Notes: generated by a model not told the origin, from the sequence alone. A stretch of DNA of 64,000 nt from Hymenopellis radicata (GCA_015501595.1 JADNRX010000190.1:42055-106054); one strand, 5' to 3'; numbered from the stretch's first letter, positions 1 through 11,659 are shown. Translations and numbers: made by a program.

Positions 1-2930
1 AACATTGTAACATTGTAACAACGATCTCATCCTCTTCCCCTGCTCGCGCTTCTCCTACGGATACGATACCTGAGTTTCAAGCACCGGATCATCTCTTCCT
101 CTGACACCATGTGCCCTGTTAGACGACGCGGATGCGGCATGTGTTTAAATCGTACATGGGCATTATGAGCGTGACGCCCCACTAGCAAAACAGTGCGCCG
201 ACCTATGCATGATTATTTATAGCAGTCTCAAGAAGTATAACTAACCGCGTCTTCCGTCTGTGGGAAGCGGCAGCGTGTCTCTAGGTAATCCCCGGGACGC
301 TCGCGGCGGGGGAGTAGATGCGGTGGCGACGATGGGCGTGAACGTAGGAGAGACGAAGAGCCTTCTTCGCGGAGCATCTAGCGGCGAGGACGAGAAGAAG
401 GAGACGACTCGGTGTAAGCGGAAGACGTACTCTTCTCTGGGGGCATACTCCCCGCCAAGGCCAGTCTCCACACTTGATGCCGTCGAACAAGCCGCGCACA
501 CCCGCCGTGGCCACCGTCTTCCTCAGACTCTCGCTCATGCGCTTGTCGCCCTACGCTTGGAGGTGGAATCTAGATGGATGAGTAGGGAAGACGTACTGGG
601 TTATGCTAGCAGCGATGGTAGCCCAGCCAGAATGGGTACAGCCGACTCTTCTATGGTGACGCTATGGTCGTAGTAGCGGTACCAAGCGAGCATTTACACC
701 TGCATCGAGCAGTAGTCCAAGTCGCCTGCCTTTGCCTCTACCCGGCCGGGTGATGCGACGGTTATAGAAAAGAAGATGGCAAAACGAAGCGGGGCATTCG
801 GGATTCGGATTGGTCCATGACATGCCAGTCCTGACTCTCGCGCGCCTTGGAGGTATGAGGTAAATCAATGCAGCGCGTCATCGATATCCAGTTTGGGGTC
901 GCGCTGATTGTATGGGCCCGCATTCCCTAGCTTCACCTCAGACTATCTGTCTCTGTATTACGCGTAGTGATTGTGTTTACCCCTCCTCAATATTCCTAGG
1001 GGCGTTGACCTCGGTTGTGATATGGCCCGTGCGCGGCCGTGTAATGTCGCCATCGAAAGCAAAAGAAGCCATCTGCCGTGCTACACACCAAAAGTGAAAA
1101 CAATCTCATCAATATAGAGACGCCATATCCGGTAGGACACGGTGCCTTCTCTTCAACCAAAGTTCAAACAGTGGTCTACTATCAGAATCAAGGCATCTCT
1201 GTTCGTTGATTACCATGAGCGATATAAAACCAATTGACAAACCAATCCAGCCTACCCTGCAGATCTTGCTGCAGATGAAGACGAACACTCAGCTAGTGCC
1301 GCAGAAGGAACTCTGTCCTCGTTAAAGGCTCCATCAAAAAATGATGTTGTCAGTGTTATGGATCAGGCGCCATTCCGATAGGACAAGTCGCCTCGTATCT
1401 GCTTCGCATTTGGCTAGTAGGTAGAATAAGCAACAGGGAATTGCACAAGGCACGCCACGATGAAGTGACTTGGTACTCACGAACGTCGTCAGGGTTGTAC
1501 ACATGGGAACCCAATGAGGCACCCGTTCCGCTAAGCCAAGTCGCCTCGAGTCAAGGAGGGATCTCAATGCAATAGACAACTTCTTCCCACTCACATCATG
1601 AGAACCCGTCCGCATAAACGCACATCAGTAAAACGTTGTAGTGGCATAGAAAGACTCTTTTTCATTTTAGTTTCCGGCTGGGTATACCAGGCTCTTCTTG
1701 CTGTCTTGCTGCACAATTTGTAATTGAACTCTGTGTCTCGAGGAAGCAAGGTGCGATTCGTCGTCTCTTTCATGCCACTGACTTGGGGGGAGAGTCCTTG
1801 AAGCACTGCGAACGAAGCCATCGTTCCGGTAGGACATACGGCCTCTGTCACCTGCAATGAGAATGCGAGAACACGACGCATCTTCAGTGTGATTTCCACA
1901 AAAAAACCACCGGCTCATGCATGAGGCGCAGTTCCGATAGGACAAGTGGCCTCGTGGGTACTAGGTAGAATAAGCACCAGGGAATTGCACAAAGCACGCC
2001 ACGACGGAGCGGCTTTGTACTCACTAACCTCGTCAGAGTTGTACACATTGAAACCCAAAAATACATCAATCACACGCTGGTACTATGAGGCGCCCGTTCC
2101 GATAAGCCAAGGCGCCACAAGCCAAGGAGAGGTCTCAATGAAATAGACTTGAACTTCCTCCCACTCACGTCATGAGAACCCGTCCGCATAAACGCCAATG
2201 GTCCATTCGCGCCGTTGCCAATCCAACAAGTCTTACCTAAGTCCGCAGTCGCACCTCCCATGGAAGAGAGCACGAATCGCACCTTGCTTCCTCGAGACAC
2301 AGAGTGCGACAGGTAAAAGAATTACACATGGTGCAGGATGACAGCAAGAAGAGCCTGGTATACCGAGTCATCCGAGCAGAAACCAAAATGAAAATAAAAA
2401 GTTTTCGCACACTGACTCCCCTCTACGAAGCAATCGTTCCAGTAGGACATACGGCCTCCATCACCTGCAATGAGAATTCGAGAACGCGACGCATCTTCGA
2501 TCTGATGTCCACAAAAAAACCACCTGCTCATGCATGAGGCGCAGTTCCGATAGGACAAGTGGCCTCGGAGAAGACACAGAACTAGGAACAATTTCGTGGT
2601 GGGTGCATTGAGGAAGGCCCGACGGGTAACCGGTGTGGCTGTCCAGAGATGGGAGTTGGGCAAGGAAAGGGGGCGCCGGTGCCCAGCATGATGGCATGGG
2701 CATTCCGTACTGTGTTCCGAGAAAGAGCGTGCGACCAAGAGGATTTCGTTCGGTATGGCGTCCATTTCAGATCTATAATTTACACAGTGTTAAGATTTTG
2801 TAGGAGCTATAAATGAAGGAATAACTTTTCGAATGTTATGCAACGACGAGTCGAGGTTGTTGAACGGAAATATACCTGGGGCTGCAACCTCAAACATTTT
2901 CATTCGGAGATTAAATATTCCCACACGTGC
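1..2930. repeat. Block 1 of the dispersed motif-bearing repeat family
   Basis: This block has no intact gene. It carries at least eight copies of the family motif, all in minus orientation, near 1118-1147, 1366-1394, 1516-1547, 1816-1845, 1923-1953, 2087-2116, 2431-2459 and 2536-2566. The motif has GAGGC and GCCTC at its ends and, read on the minus strand, a core like TTGTCCTATCGGAA. Positions 957-1160 are identical over 204 bp to 23028-23231, while the surroundings are clearly diverged, which points to recent copying or conversion. The right end near 2880-2920 contains the junction sequence (TCGGAGATTAAATAT) where minus- and plus-oriented copies meet head to head. Open frames here are short and overlap in several frames, so I do not call coding genes. 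Confidence 0.75.
2739..2765 (-). pseudogene. Relic of an F-box gene start (MDAIPNEIL)
   Basis: The minus strand reads MDAIPNEIL from 2765 and then diverges into motif-bearing repeat sequence. The same start, with a related 5' leader, occurs at 53124 on the plus strand, where it continues as an F-box-like N-terminus (MDAIPNEILSEIFGALAD). The short match and loss of the rest of the domain make this a gene fragment carried by the repeat family. It is not a functional gene. Confidence 0.4.
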
Positions 2931-3001
2931 GGCTTCTCTTCCTTGTCCGCCTTGTCGTTCGTCGGATTCTAGCTTGCTTCAGCCAGCACTGTAGAGTATA
3001 T

Positions 3002-3531
3002 ACAACTATCGTAAGATTAGTTATAGTTGCAATAACTAAAGTTGGCACTGATGGGCGCAATAACTGAAATCAGCAAGACCAGCCCGCCCTACCACTACTC
3101 CGCGCGCGCATTTCTAAAGCTGGACATCTCCCGCCGCTTCTGTTGATTGTGCGATCCAACACACCACGCAGGGTCCCTTGTTAACGGATGACTCCGCGGT
3201 GAATGTAAACACCCTACTTACATGCATTTTCCTGCCACAGGCTTGCACTCCTCCCGGTCAGCAAACCTCCTCCTCAACGAGTGATAGACTAAACCTTCGC
3301 ACGCAGCAGCCGGCGCTAAGTCGAAGAGGCGGGTTGATGCGCCATGATAGAGCGCACTCCGGCGGCCGCGTTCCTGGAGCAGGCGTGGCACGGTGCTGCC
3401 CATTTCAGTTATTGAACTTGAACTTTGCCAACTATAGTTTTTGATGAACCTATTTCGTCAAGTTTCACGCCGATTTTAGTTATTGGGACCAATTTCAGTT
3501 ATTCTACAATAACTAATCATACGAGAGTTGT
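3002..3531. mobile_element. MITE-like inverted-repeat element
   Basis: The ends form an imperfect terminal inverted repeat. The left end reads CAACTATCGTAAGATTAG and the right end, reverse complemented, reads CAACTCTCGTATGATTAG, and both continue into AT-rich TTAGTTAT/AATAACT repeats. The interior has no recognisable coding frame. I could not find a convincing target-site duplication, so the superfamily is open. Confidence 0.5.
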
Positions 3532-3671
3532 CGTGCCTCATTTCCCATTTATGATGGATCAACCGGTGTGTCAAGTTCGACTTCAACTACATTTCCTAAC
3601 CCACATTAAGTTGTGTTATCGCCTATACACCTGGTCTCGCACACGCTTCTAGCTCTGAAACATTGTTTACT

Positions 3672-4028
3672 ATGCCCTCTATAATCCCAGATCATTCTTC
3701 CGCTCCCTCGGCTCCCCGTAATTCTACGAGACGACCACAATCTCCTCCTGATACTCGTTCCGGTTCCTCCTCGCCCGTATTCAAGCTGCGCAATGGTGTT
3801 TATGTACCAGTAAAGAAGGCGCGAAAACCTGGTGTAAAACGGATAAAGCACGCATTACCTGAGAGCGATTCAGAGTCCGACACGGAACATCACTCTCGAC
3901 GTTTGAAGAAGTCATGTCCTGTGTCTCCAGTACCAACGAGGGCTCCTGATCACAATATTCACCTGAATTTTCGATCCCAGCACCCGAAACCGGCCTCGTC
4001 GACCCGCGTACCAGGTACCTCACGCTAG
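3672..4028 (+). CDS. Uncharacterised Ser/Pro-rich basic protein
   Basis: An open frame of about 119 residues starts at the second methionine of a slightly longer frame (3663). The N-terminal half is rich in Ser, Pro and Arg. A short lysine-rich stretch follows (VKKARKPGVKRIKHA), which could be a nuclear localisation signal, then an acidic DSESD segment. No domain is recognisable. It sits just right of the MITE-like element and left of a fragment at 4087-4254 that resembles a family seen again near 42.4 kb, so it may be the first exon of a larger, broken gene. Both function and the gene call are uncertain. Confidence 0.35.
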   Translation: MPSIIPDHSSAPSAPRNSTRRPQSPPDTRSGSSSPVFKLRNGVYVPVKKARKPGVKRIKHALPESDSESDTEHHSRRLKKSCPVSPVPTRAPDHNIHLNFRSQHPKPASSTRVPGTSR

Positions 4029-4086
4029 TAAGAGTGTTCACCTCATCTTTGCATCCAAAACCCCGGATGCACGCCTACCCACCGTC

Positions 4087-4254
4087 AAAACCCCGGAGGG
4101 CGAGGAACCTGTCAACTCTGCTCGTCTCTACATGAAAAGCGAGAATCTGGGGGAGATGTAGGACGGATATTCAGATGGAAACTTTTCGCTCAATATCTCA
4201 CATGAGGTGTTTGCAAAGACGAAGAACCTGGCTGACGGTTGTTGGGGGCAGTGA
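4087..4254 (+). pseudogene. Fragment of an uncharacterised gene family (NSARLY...DGY motif)
   Basis: The frame reads NSARLYMKSENLGEM, then a stop, then DGYSDGN, ending in TGA at 4252-4254. The NSARLY and DGY spacing matches the frame near 42430-42500 (NSARLYLTSDRF...DGYPVG), so both derive from one family of unknown function. The in-frame TAG near 4160 marks this copy as broken, unless a short intron removes it. Confidence 0.3.
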
Positions 4255-4659
4255 TCGAGCGCACGAGAAGACAGCGGCGACTTGACAGGAAGGAAAGACA
4301 GCTACACGGAAGTGTCTGGGTACATCCAGTTCACGAAATAGAACTGCAAAGTCCTTATTCGCCCTCAGACAAAGACAAAGTTTCGCGAGAAGTAGTTATC
4401 CAATCGCTGCATCTGCGGCTCAGTTCTACGGCACCTGGCATGCTGTGGTCGCACTTGATGCAAGATGACGAGGTCACCGCCAGTAGATTTCTGTACACAT
4501 AGTCGAAAGGTGGAAGCTGAATTTTTGTTAGGAGATTTAGAGTACCAGACAATGGTAGACATACCTCTAAGCACATATTCACCGATGTAGTACCAATCCC
4601 TAATCGGCGAGTAGATCGAGAAGGATACGGGAGTCAGAGTCCAGACGGTAACGCAAACG

Positions 4660-5095
4660 TAACGCCAATGTAACACGTTATCACGCACCTGTCACGCTAC
4701 CGTGTCAGTGCCGTGAAAGCCAAGAGTGCCGTGCAACCGTGCCCAAGCCACAGCCGCTACCGTGGTGACCGTGACTGTGCCGTGGCCGCTACCGTGGTGA
4801 CAACCGTGGCCGCTACCGTGAGTACCGTGCTACCGTGGCGGCTGCAGGGTCTACCGTGCGCACGGCACTCTTGGCTAGGAGGACTTCGACGGTATTTGGT
4901 GATTTTTGGGCTTCATCAGGGTTCTTTTCATTGATTACAGGTACATTCACTCAAGCTATTTACAGGACATGACTTGTCCGCCTAGAAAGTAGACGCTCTA
5001 GGCGACTGGGAGGAGAGATCAAGTTGGGCTGTGGCTGTGCTACCGTGCAGCCGTGAGCCTGCACGGTCGCGGCCACGGTAAAATCGCGGGGCCCC
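4660..5095. repeat. CGTG-rich low-complexity repeat tract
   Basis: This is a dense array of CCGTG/CGTGG words (for example GCCGTGGCCGCTACCGTGG) with variable spacing. Similar tracts occur at 24131-24450, 33849-33960, 40920-41180 and 43405-43880. The shared words suggest one mobile or self-amplifying repeat family. The small open frames across it look like translation of low-complexity DNA. Confidence 0.65.
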
Positions 5096-5099
5096 GCTC

Positions 5100-6425
5100 G
5101 TAGCCTTATGATGGCCGTAGCGTTAGGCGGACGGCTCTCATAGCGTGAATTGGAGGAGGTTGTCTATTGAGCGGGAACTCCCTCGACTCGAGGCTTCCTG
5201 GCTTATCGGCGCCTCATGCAAAGCGCGGAGCCTAGTGATCTCTTGAAGACAGATAGCACCATTTTTGGTTTGCATTTAACCAGGAAAGGATATTCTGCGG
5301 CGAACTTCTCTGGTCAGTGCTTGAGGAACAACGATCTCATTCCTCTTCCTACGATACCTGAGTATCAAGCGCCGGATCATCTCTTCCTCTGACGAAACAT
5401 TCCCTTAGATGACGCGGTTGCGGTAGGTGTTCCCGCTAGCAAAATAGTGCGTCGACCAACGAATCTCTCTATCAATTCCTGATTGTAACGGACACGGTCT
5501 CAACAAGTATAACTAAACATGTCTTCCAGCAGTGTGTAGTGGCAGCGTGTCTCTAGGTACTCCCGTGACGCTCGCGGCGGGGGAGCAGATGGTGGTGGCG
5601 AAGGTGGGCGTGACTCCACGTAGGAGAGACAAAGAGCCTTCTTCGCGGACCATCTAGCGGCGAGGATGAGGAGAAGGAGACGACTCGGTGGAAGCGGAGG
5701 ACGTCCTCTTGAGCCTCTTCTCTGGGGAGCATACTCCCCGGCAAGGCCAGTCTCCACGCTTCCCCGCGCAACCGCGCACACCCGCCGTGGGCACCGTCTT
5801 CCTCACACTCTCGATCATGTGCTTGTCGCCCGACGCGTGGAGGAGGAATGTAGAGGTCTGGATAGTACGCGAGTGAGACGACGCGATGGATGAGTAGGGA
5901 AGACGGACTGGGTTATGCTAGCAGCGATCATAGGCCGCTTCTTTGGTGATGGTAGCGGTACCAAGCGGTATACCTGCTCCACAAAGTCCAAGTCGCCTGC
6001 ATTTTCCTCTACCCGGCCAGATGATGGACGCGACGGTGATAGAGCAAAAGATGGATTCAGATTGCCCCATGACATGGTCCTGCCTCTCGCGCGCCATAAA
6101 GGTATGAGATAAGTCAACCCAGAGCGTCATCGATGCCCATTTGGGGTCGCGCTGATTGTATCCTTAGATGCGTAGCTATTGCGTTTACCCTTCCTAAGCG
6201 CGAATAAACACTGGGGGTACGTTGCGATAGGTCCGTGCGGCGTTTATGGTTGTCTGAATAGTGCGGGGAGTATAGACGGCACGCCTGTGGAAATGTGGTG
6301 CCGTGCACTGAGAGCGTCTCGCAACCTGTTACTTGGAAACTTCGGAGATCAGCTCCCTCTGTTCACGCATAGTCCATCCGATACTTTTTATATCGTTCCG
6401 GAGTCGACATAATCGACGGGGGCTG
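5100..6425. repeat. Block 2 of the dispersed motif-bearing repeat family
   Basis: This block repeats modules of block 1: the 'AACGATCTCATCC...' module near 5330, the 'TCTCTAGGTA...GACGCTCGCGGC' module near 5550, and the 'GGCCG..TGATGGACGCGACGG' module near 6015. One shortened plus-oriented motif lies at 5190-5215. No intact coding sequence was seen. Open frames in both directions (such as 5500-5781) recur as frame-shifted versions in every block, which argues that they are not genes. Confidence 0.7.
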
Positions 6426-6431
6426 AACCGC

Positions 6432-7091
6432 TCATGTATCTTCCTTACACGAAAGAGAAGAGAAGTAGTGTGGGGGGTCGGGACGGCGATTTTGATATGA
6501 TTGAGACTGATGGTGTCGGTAAATCATATCGACGATACGATGAGGGTGATTGTCGGTGTTGTTTTCAGAAGACTGTACAAAGGAAGCGACGGTCTGAACC
6601 ACTTCCTGATGTACACTGAACTTCTCACCAACAACGCAGGATATGAAGGCGCCGATAGTGGGGAAACCGAGCATCTCTAGAGCGCGGAACGCAACGAGTA
6701 GGCGTTCTTCAGTCGTAACTTGGCGCCGCGGCCACTTGAATTTAGCGCGACTACGCCGTCCAGGAGGCGCAGGCGTAAAAAGGCCGTCAAACAGATTCCC
6801 CGCGAACGCGATAGCGAGGTCGTCCCGGGATGGAGAAGGTTTGTTGGAAGCCGCTCTGATGACCGACATGGAACCACTAGAGATCAAAGGGGATGGGGGT
6901 ATGGGAGGGTAATATGGGTAATAGGAATAGTATGATGCCCCAGGAGTAGGATATCCTGTCCAAGCAGTAGCTGGTGACGCGAGGGGAGTCCAGGTCATCC
7001 CCAGTGGCAGTGGGGCTGGAGTAGCAGGCAATACGCGGTCCTGAGGGTCGTGCGAGGTCTGTGATGATCCATCTTCATCATCGGACCGCAT
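6432..7091 (-). CDS. N-terminal fragment of an uncharacterised fungal protein
   Basis: The frame encodes 219 residues on the minus strand. The first 80 are Pro/Ser/Tyr-rich and look disordered. Residues about 115-195 form a probable helical region containing TTEERLLVAFRALEMLGF, TIGAFI, a SFVQSS segment and IVDMIYRHHQSQSY. From memory this pattern resembles the N-terminal region of large multicopy, transposon-associated fungal proteins of the DUF6589 kind, but I cannot confirm the family. The frame runs directly into motif-family repeat sequence below 6432, so the gene is probably truncated there. The short acidic start (MRSDDEDGS) is a plausible true N-terminus. Confidence 0.4.
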   Translation of the reverse strand: MRSDDEDGSSQTSHDPQDRVLPATPAPLPLGMTWTPLASPATAWTGYPTPGASYYSYYPYYPPIPPSPLISSGSMSVIRAASNKPSPSRDDLAIAFAGNLFDGLFTPAPPGRRSRAKFKWPRRQVTTEERLLVAFRALEMLGFPTIGAFISCVVGEKFSVHQEVVQTVASFVQSSENNTDNHPHRIVDMIYRHHQSQSYQNRRPDPPHYFSSLSCKEDT

Positions 7092-7350
7092 CGCGACAAA
7101 AATAAACGCGTCCGTGAAGATATTGAGACGTGTACTTGTACGAGTGTGAAAGACAGATTAGATAGCACAGCCACACGACTCTTGAAAGCTCAATGCCGAG
7201 CGCGCCGATATGCCGGGAAAAATGATGGGGCAGCTCCTACTAGGGTCCCCCATCAAACTCCAGACTTAGTAGTGGTAGGAACGACTGTCTTCATACACCT
7301 CACTCAGTCGGGTTTCGAGACTAGTCCCACCCGATTCGAGGAGCAGGATT
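7092..7350. other. Unassigned interval upstream of the 6432-7091 frame
   Basis: I see no supported gene here. The stretch next to 7091 probably holds the 5' region of the minus-strand frame. A short plus frame at 7146-7352 has no recognisable features. Confidence 0.3.
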
Positions 7351-8388
7351 GATGGTGCAGGAAGTGTCCTCCAGAGCGCGTTCCGCTGTCAATTGGGAAC
7401 CCTTCTCTAGTGTGTGAGGGTCTTCTTCGCGTGCGTGTGCTGGACATGGCTGATGGGAGACGACTTGGTCTGTCATCTACGTTGAAACTCCTGGTGTCAA
7501 ACGAAGGTATCGGGCATCACGGACAATCCAAGTTGAGAAATTGATAACGCACCATGCAGGTCACCGTCGCGCGTGAACAGAATGGAGGCGCCAATTCAAG
7601 GAGAGGTGACCGAGAGGGACACATCTTCATAAGTCGAACCACCGGCAACATGGAAACCACTGCTCGCGCGACTCGGCTGCGGGGGATGTGCGATGAATCT
7701 GATGTCCCACTTCCAATGCGATTTCGACGGAGACCAGTCTACGGAATCCGTTCCATTGCACAAGAAAGCAGTCTGACGGTCCCCAAGCACCAGAGATAAA
7801 AGACACTGCCATTGCCCTGAGGACAACTTGCCACTCCGACCTACGCCCGAGCCATGTGCGCAAAGCTAAAAACAACTCACGCAGAGATTCCATTGTCATT
7901 CATTGAGGCACTGATCCGATAGGACAAGTCGCCTCTCCACTACAGCCTACTCCGCATGCAAATAGTTCGACTGAGGATTTAATAATCGACCTGGTCTGCA
8001 AAAAACTGTTTCTGCGCGTTTGTGGATGAGGCGCCCTCCGCTAGGACAAGTGGCCCTGGAGTGGCGATGGTAAATCTGAGTCACGGCCCCGTCGTAGGTC
8101 CTAAAGATTTCATAAGACCGACAACCAAGTTCAAAGTAAAATCACAGACGAAGCTAATTCGCCTTCATGATGGACAATTCGAGTCAACTAAAAAGCTGCT
8201 GGTTCCCGTTTCGATGAGGTGCCAGTCCTATTGAGAGACTGTAGGATAGGTCAGTACAGTGGCTTGAGAACCGTTTTGAGATGCATAAGGTCCATATCCA
8301 GTAGACCATGGGGACTTCGTGGCCGTGAGCGAAACGTAGGGTTAGGGATGCCGGCGGCATATATATTCCCACGCTTATAGTAATTCCT
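7350..8388. repeat. Block 3 of the dispersed motif-bearing repeat family
   Basis: Motif copies in minus orientation lie at 7905-7935 and 8029-8056, with a degenerate one near 8291-8318. The segment 7360-8080 is collinear with 50510-51330, including a shared 'AGGAAGTGTC..CCAGAGCGCGTTCC' stretch and the 'CACTACAGCCTACTCCGCAT' stretch next to the motif. The block ends just before the ankyrin-MYND gene, so family sequence may supply that gene's upstream region. Confidence 0.65.
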
Positions 8389-9949
8389 TTGGGGCGATCG
8401 GCGGCTGTCTCTTTCTTTTTGCTTCCTTCTTTACACGATCTCGAGTCTCGGATGTCCCAGTTTCTCTACCAACAGGCCTCTACGCAAAACACGCACCGAG
8501 GAGATGGTAGCGGAGGACTCAAAGTCCCAAAAGAAATGCAAAAGCTCATCGACCAGCCCGCGAAATTCCTTACTCTTGGCATGCAAGGCCAACGCCTCCG
8601 ACACCTCTACGTAGACAATTCCAGGACATTCAACGCGTCGATGCTCACGTGGTTTGGATACTGCTGCTACTGGGGGAGGGCGGAGGATGTTATAAAGGTG
8701 TGTGAATACGTTTGCTTATGGTTTGTCTCATCAAACACCCTACATAGGCAGTCGAAGCTGGCACGGCCCCAGATCTCGAAGGAACAGAGACGCCCTACAA
8801 GTTCGGCTACATATCACTCGTGATGGCTGGCGCGCAGCGTATCCGTCCGCTCCACGGCGGCGACTCGTCTAACCTTCCCCACTTTGAAGCCCTCAAATAT
8901 CTCGTCAAATGCGGGGCATCTGTAGACCTGCCGGATATCGTTGGATATACTGCTCTGAGCCATGGGACCATGCAGCTTCCCCCTATCGAGCTATGTCGCT
9001 TCCTCCTCCAGTCCGGCGCGAATCCGAATCACCAAGATCGCTTCGGGTCGGTACCCCTGCTAAACGCGTTCATGAAAAACTCCATCCCGGCCATCGACCT
9101 TCTCATGGAGTTCGGCGCCGACGTGGAGATCTCTGATGCGGACGGCAAGCAACTTCCAGCTCAAATGTGGTCCAGAAGTCACCGCAACGGTGCAGCGATG
9201 GATGCGGAAACGGACTGGGAACGCGAAGCCAATGGATACTGACGCCTGCGATCATTGCTCCAAGCGGGATACGTCTCTCAAGATATGCAGTCAATGCCAC
9301 ACCGTCCGCTATTGCTCTACGACTTGTCAGCGTACGTACTCGCTTCGTTCTATTCCATTCACGTTAATATATGTATGATTCAGGCTCTCATTGGCCTGCA
9401 CACAAGCCGAACTGCCATAAAGGCAGCACGGTGACGCTCAAGCCATTCTACGATGCGCGCCACAAGCTGTTTCCGACTGCCAAGTTCGCTCGCGACGCCA
9501 TGGATATTCCCGCCCCCGAAACGCCCGCAGCGCATCATCGTGGTGCTCGCACGCCGCGTAACCTACTGAAGGGCCTTATCATCAAGGTGCAGGTACCGTA
9601 TGCTGTGTTCGCAGATTTGCCGACGGCTGCAGAAAATTCACAAGGCGATCTCATGGTGTATACGGAAAAGAGGAATTTCGTCTGTAGGGTGAGGCGGTGC
9701 GATGGGCCTGCGGCCTATGATAGGATATCGATGGTGGTGAGGACGAGGGGTGTAGGCGGTGCGAAGGCGTACTTTGCGGCCGAGTTGAAGACGAAGAATG
9801 AATTGGTCGTGGATGTCGCTTCGATTTGGGATTGTTGCTTATATGTGTGTCATCGCAGTCTGTCTGTTATTCGCAGGTGTTTAGCTCTTTCTTTTGACAG
9901 TATTAAGCCGTTCTTGTTTTCGCTATCAATCTTACTTCGTGTGTTGTAA
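8389..9949 (+). CDS. Ankyrin-repeat and MYND zinc-finger protein
   Basis: The first exon runs from 8389, or from the in-frame ATG at 8452 (MSQFLYQQ), to 8697. An intron at 8698-8747 (GTGTGT..ATAG) follows. Exon 2 encodes ankyrin-like repeats (EALKYLVKCGASVDLPDIVGYTALSHG, then ELCRFLLQSGANPNHQDRFG and AIDLLMEFGADVEISDADG). The MYND finger follows: CDHC, CSQCHTVRYCSTTC, and, after an intron at about 9332-9384, HWPAHKPNC. MYND fingers bind proline-rich peptides and ankyrin repeats mediate protein contacts, so a scaffold or regulatory role is inferred. Near 9135 the ankyrin frame and the MYND frame differ by one nucleotide. This is either a frameshift or a 37-nt intron ending in TTCCAG. The C-terminal end (stop at 9949) is tentative because the last 40 residues look unnatural. 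Confidence 0.75.
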
Positions 9950-10098
9950 ACGATATCTCATTATCATGAGTAACAGTACAGCGAACAACATCGAGGGAGA
10001 GACTTTGGTAAGAATGAGAAGAATGAGAATGGAATGAGTGGGCTGTGATGGTTAGAGAAAATGTACATAAAAGAGAAAAGGGTCGTAAGCTCCAGAGT
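9950..10098. other. Intergenic, convergent gene ends
   Basis: This is the short space between the plus-strand ankyrin-MYND gene and the minus-strand HNH-like gene. I see no gene; it most likely holds both 3' untranslated regions. Confidence 0.4.
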
Positions 10099-11245
10099 CT
10101 ACTGTCGAGAGGAGGCTGCACCACTTCGCGAGGATCTAGCGCGCTTAGCATCTGGTGGAGCAACGGCGGACGTCTCTTTCGCAGTCGACGCCGTGCGCAC
10201 GCGCTTTGAGCGTCGCAGTTCTTCTGGAGGTGGATCGGCGCGCCAAGCAAGGAAGAGCTTTCTAACACGGAACAAGTCGTCGATGATGCGGGGAGGCACA
10301 TCGAGAGATCTCGGGTCGAGGGATACGAGCTTACGACCAAGATTCCAGATCAGGTAGAATGGATTGACGTGTAGCTCGATGTGCGTGAGTAGCCTCTGGT
10401 TGAAAGGAGGGTAGAGCGCCTTGATCTTGACCTTGTCGTTCTTGCCGACGACATAAACTGGCAGGGGATAGTTCTCTGGCCAATCAAGGCAAATGAGGCG
10501 GTGCTTGATAGGATTGTCTTGGTCGAACTCGAATAGCTGACTATATTGAGCAGAATGTTAACAGGTGTATAAGAGCGAACCTCGTTTGCTGGCTTCTGTG
10601 CACGCTTCTTGAGGGTCAACTTCGTGAAGTCTTCGATGGTGTCAATCGTGGGCGTTGGGGAAGGACTCCAAAAACACCGCTATCGAGGTCCGCATGGCAA
10701 TTGGGGCGAACTAGGGCGATATTTAATCAAAGTTTTGTGTCGCCAGGATGAGAGCTTACGGATGAACATGTTGGAACGGGAGTGAAGGAAAAATGTCTCT
10801 TTCTCTAGACCCCAATTCCGCTCCAATCTTTCTATCTGTAGGCGTGTCAGTAAGGCCGGGAAAGCCGTGGAAAACGTTGGCGCTTGCCGTCTCTTTCTCC
10901 TTACCAAGAGACCGATCGAGAAGATGTGCCAGCGTATGAGTTCCGCCGTGGTTATATTTGCCGCATATCGCACAGCAGTCTCCATGAACTGACCCCTCGA
11001 GAACGGCATCCCGGGCTTCCTGTTGAACCCGCTCGCGCCACTTTATGTTCCGGTTTGGGCTCTTATACACGTCGTCAAGACTCTCTGGGTCATCATCCTT
11101 TTCGTGAATTGGATCGTAATCATCATCGGGACTCTTTGCTCGCCGGGACGAAAGGCCACCGCGGGGGTATCGGGGGTGGGGATTCGTAGAGGCTTTTAGT
11201 AGATCCGGTGGGTGGTTGAGATCGTAGAGTCTTCTTCTTGGCCAT
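10099..11245 (-). CDS. HNH-nuclease-like fungal protein (multi-exon)
   Basis: A minus-strand gene of four or five exons. An upstream exon reads DDVYKSPNRNIKWRERV, then a Cys/His segment (CCAICGKYNHGGTHTLAHLLDR). After an intron at about 10842-10910 comes ERNWGLEKETFFLHSRSNMF. Later exons give EFDQDNPIKHRLICLDW, then a long helical tail (PPRIIDDLFRVRKLFLAW) and a Ser/Arg-rich C-terminus ending at 10099. The C..C...H arrangement followed by 'WG...LhSr.N' matches the pattern I know from fungal HNH-type nuclease proteins, but the terminal His/Asn part is not clear. The start is uncertain. ATG at 11245 (MAKKKTLRS) is plausible, but joining it to the next frame needs an intron or an indel. It is divergent to the gene at 11660. 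Confidence 0.5.
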
Positions 11246-11659
11246 CACCGGGAGAGGTTGGCGCCTGCGCCACGCACAGAGAGAAGTGGGGGAAAATGAA
11301 AGAGAAATGTCCCTTGTTCAAAGCTTTTGTACTGCGCCAAGATAGAGCCATCACATGCAGCACTACGGCGAGGCAGACAATGGCAGCACGCCGAAATACC
11401 AATTTTGGATGAATCAATGGATTGGCTCGCTCATGGCGCCATAAGATTATCGTCAGGCGGTCAATGGAACAAATACGAACAATGGCCAGTGAATGGCATT
11501 TTCCGAATGGAGGAGACAATGGAGTTAACCCTGACAGTCGCAGAACAGGCAATGTACGGCCAAATTGAACCAAACATCACGTGATGCGCCTTTGTTTAAT
11601 AAGTCGCACTGGCTCGTCTGCCTTCTACCATCATCTTTGACCTGCCGCAAGCATTCACA
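11246..11659. promoter_or_regulatory. Shared upstream region of two divergent genes
   Basis: About 410 bp separate the minus-strand HNH-like gene from the plus-strand gene at 11660. The arrangement implies a bidirectional promoter. I see no clear TATA box or other defined site, so this rests only on gene orientation. Confidence 0.3.

Noticed and set aside
241..538. Recurrent overlapping frames on both strands (also at 5500-5780, 22400-22740, 45417-45702)
   Set aside because: The same region is open in different frames in different copies, with shifts between them. This is typical of non-coding repeats with high GC.
4713..4934. Plus frame rich in Thr/Val/Ala
   Set aside because: It translates the CGTG low-complexity tract and has no coding signals beyond an open frame.
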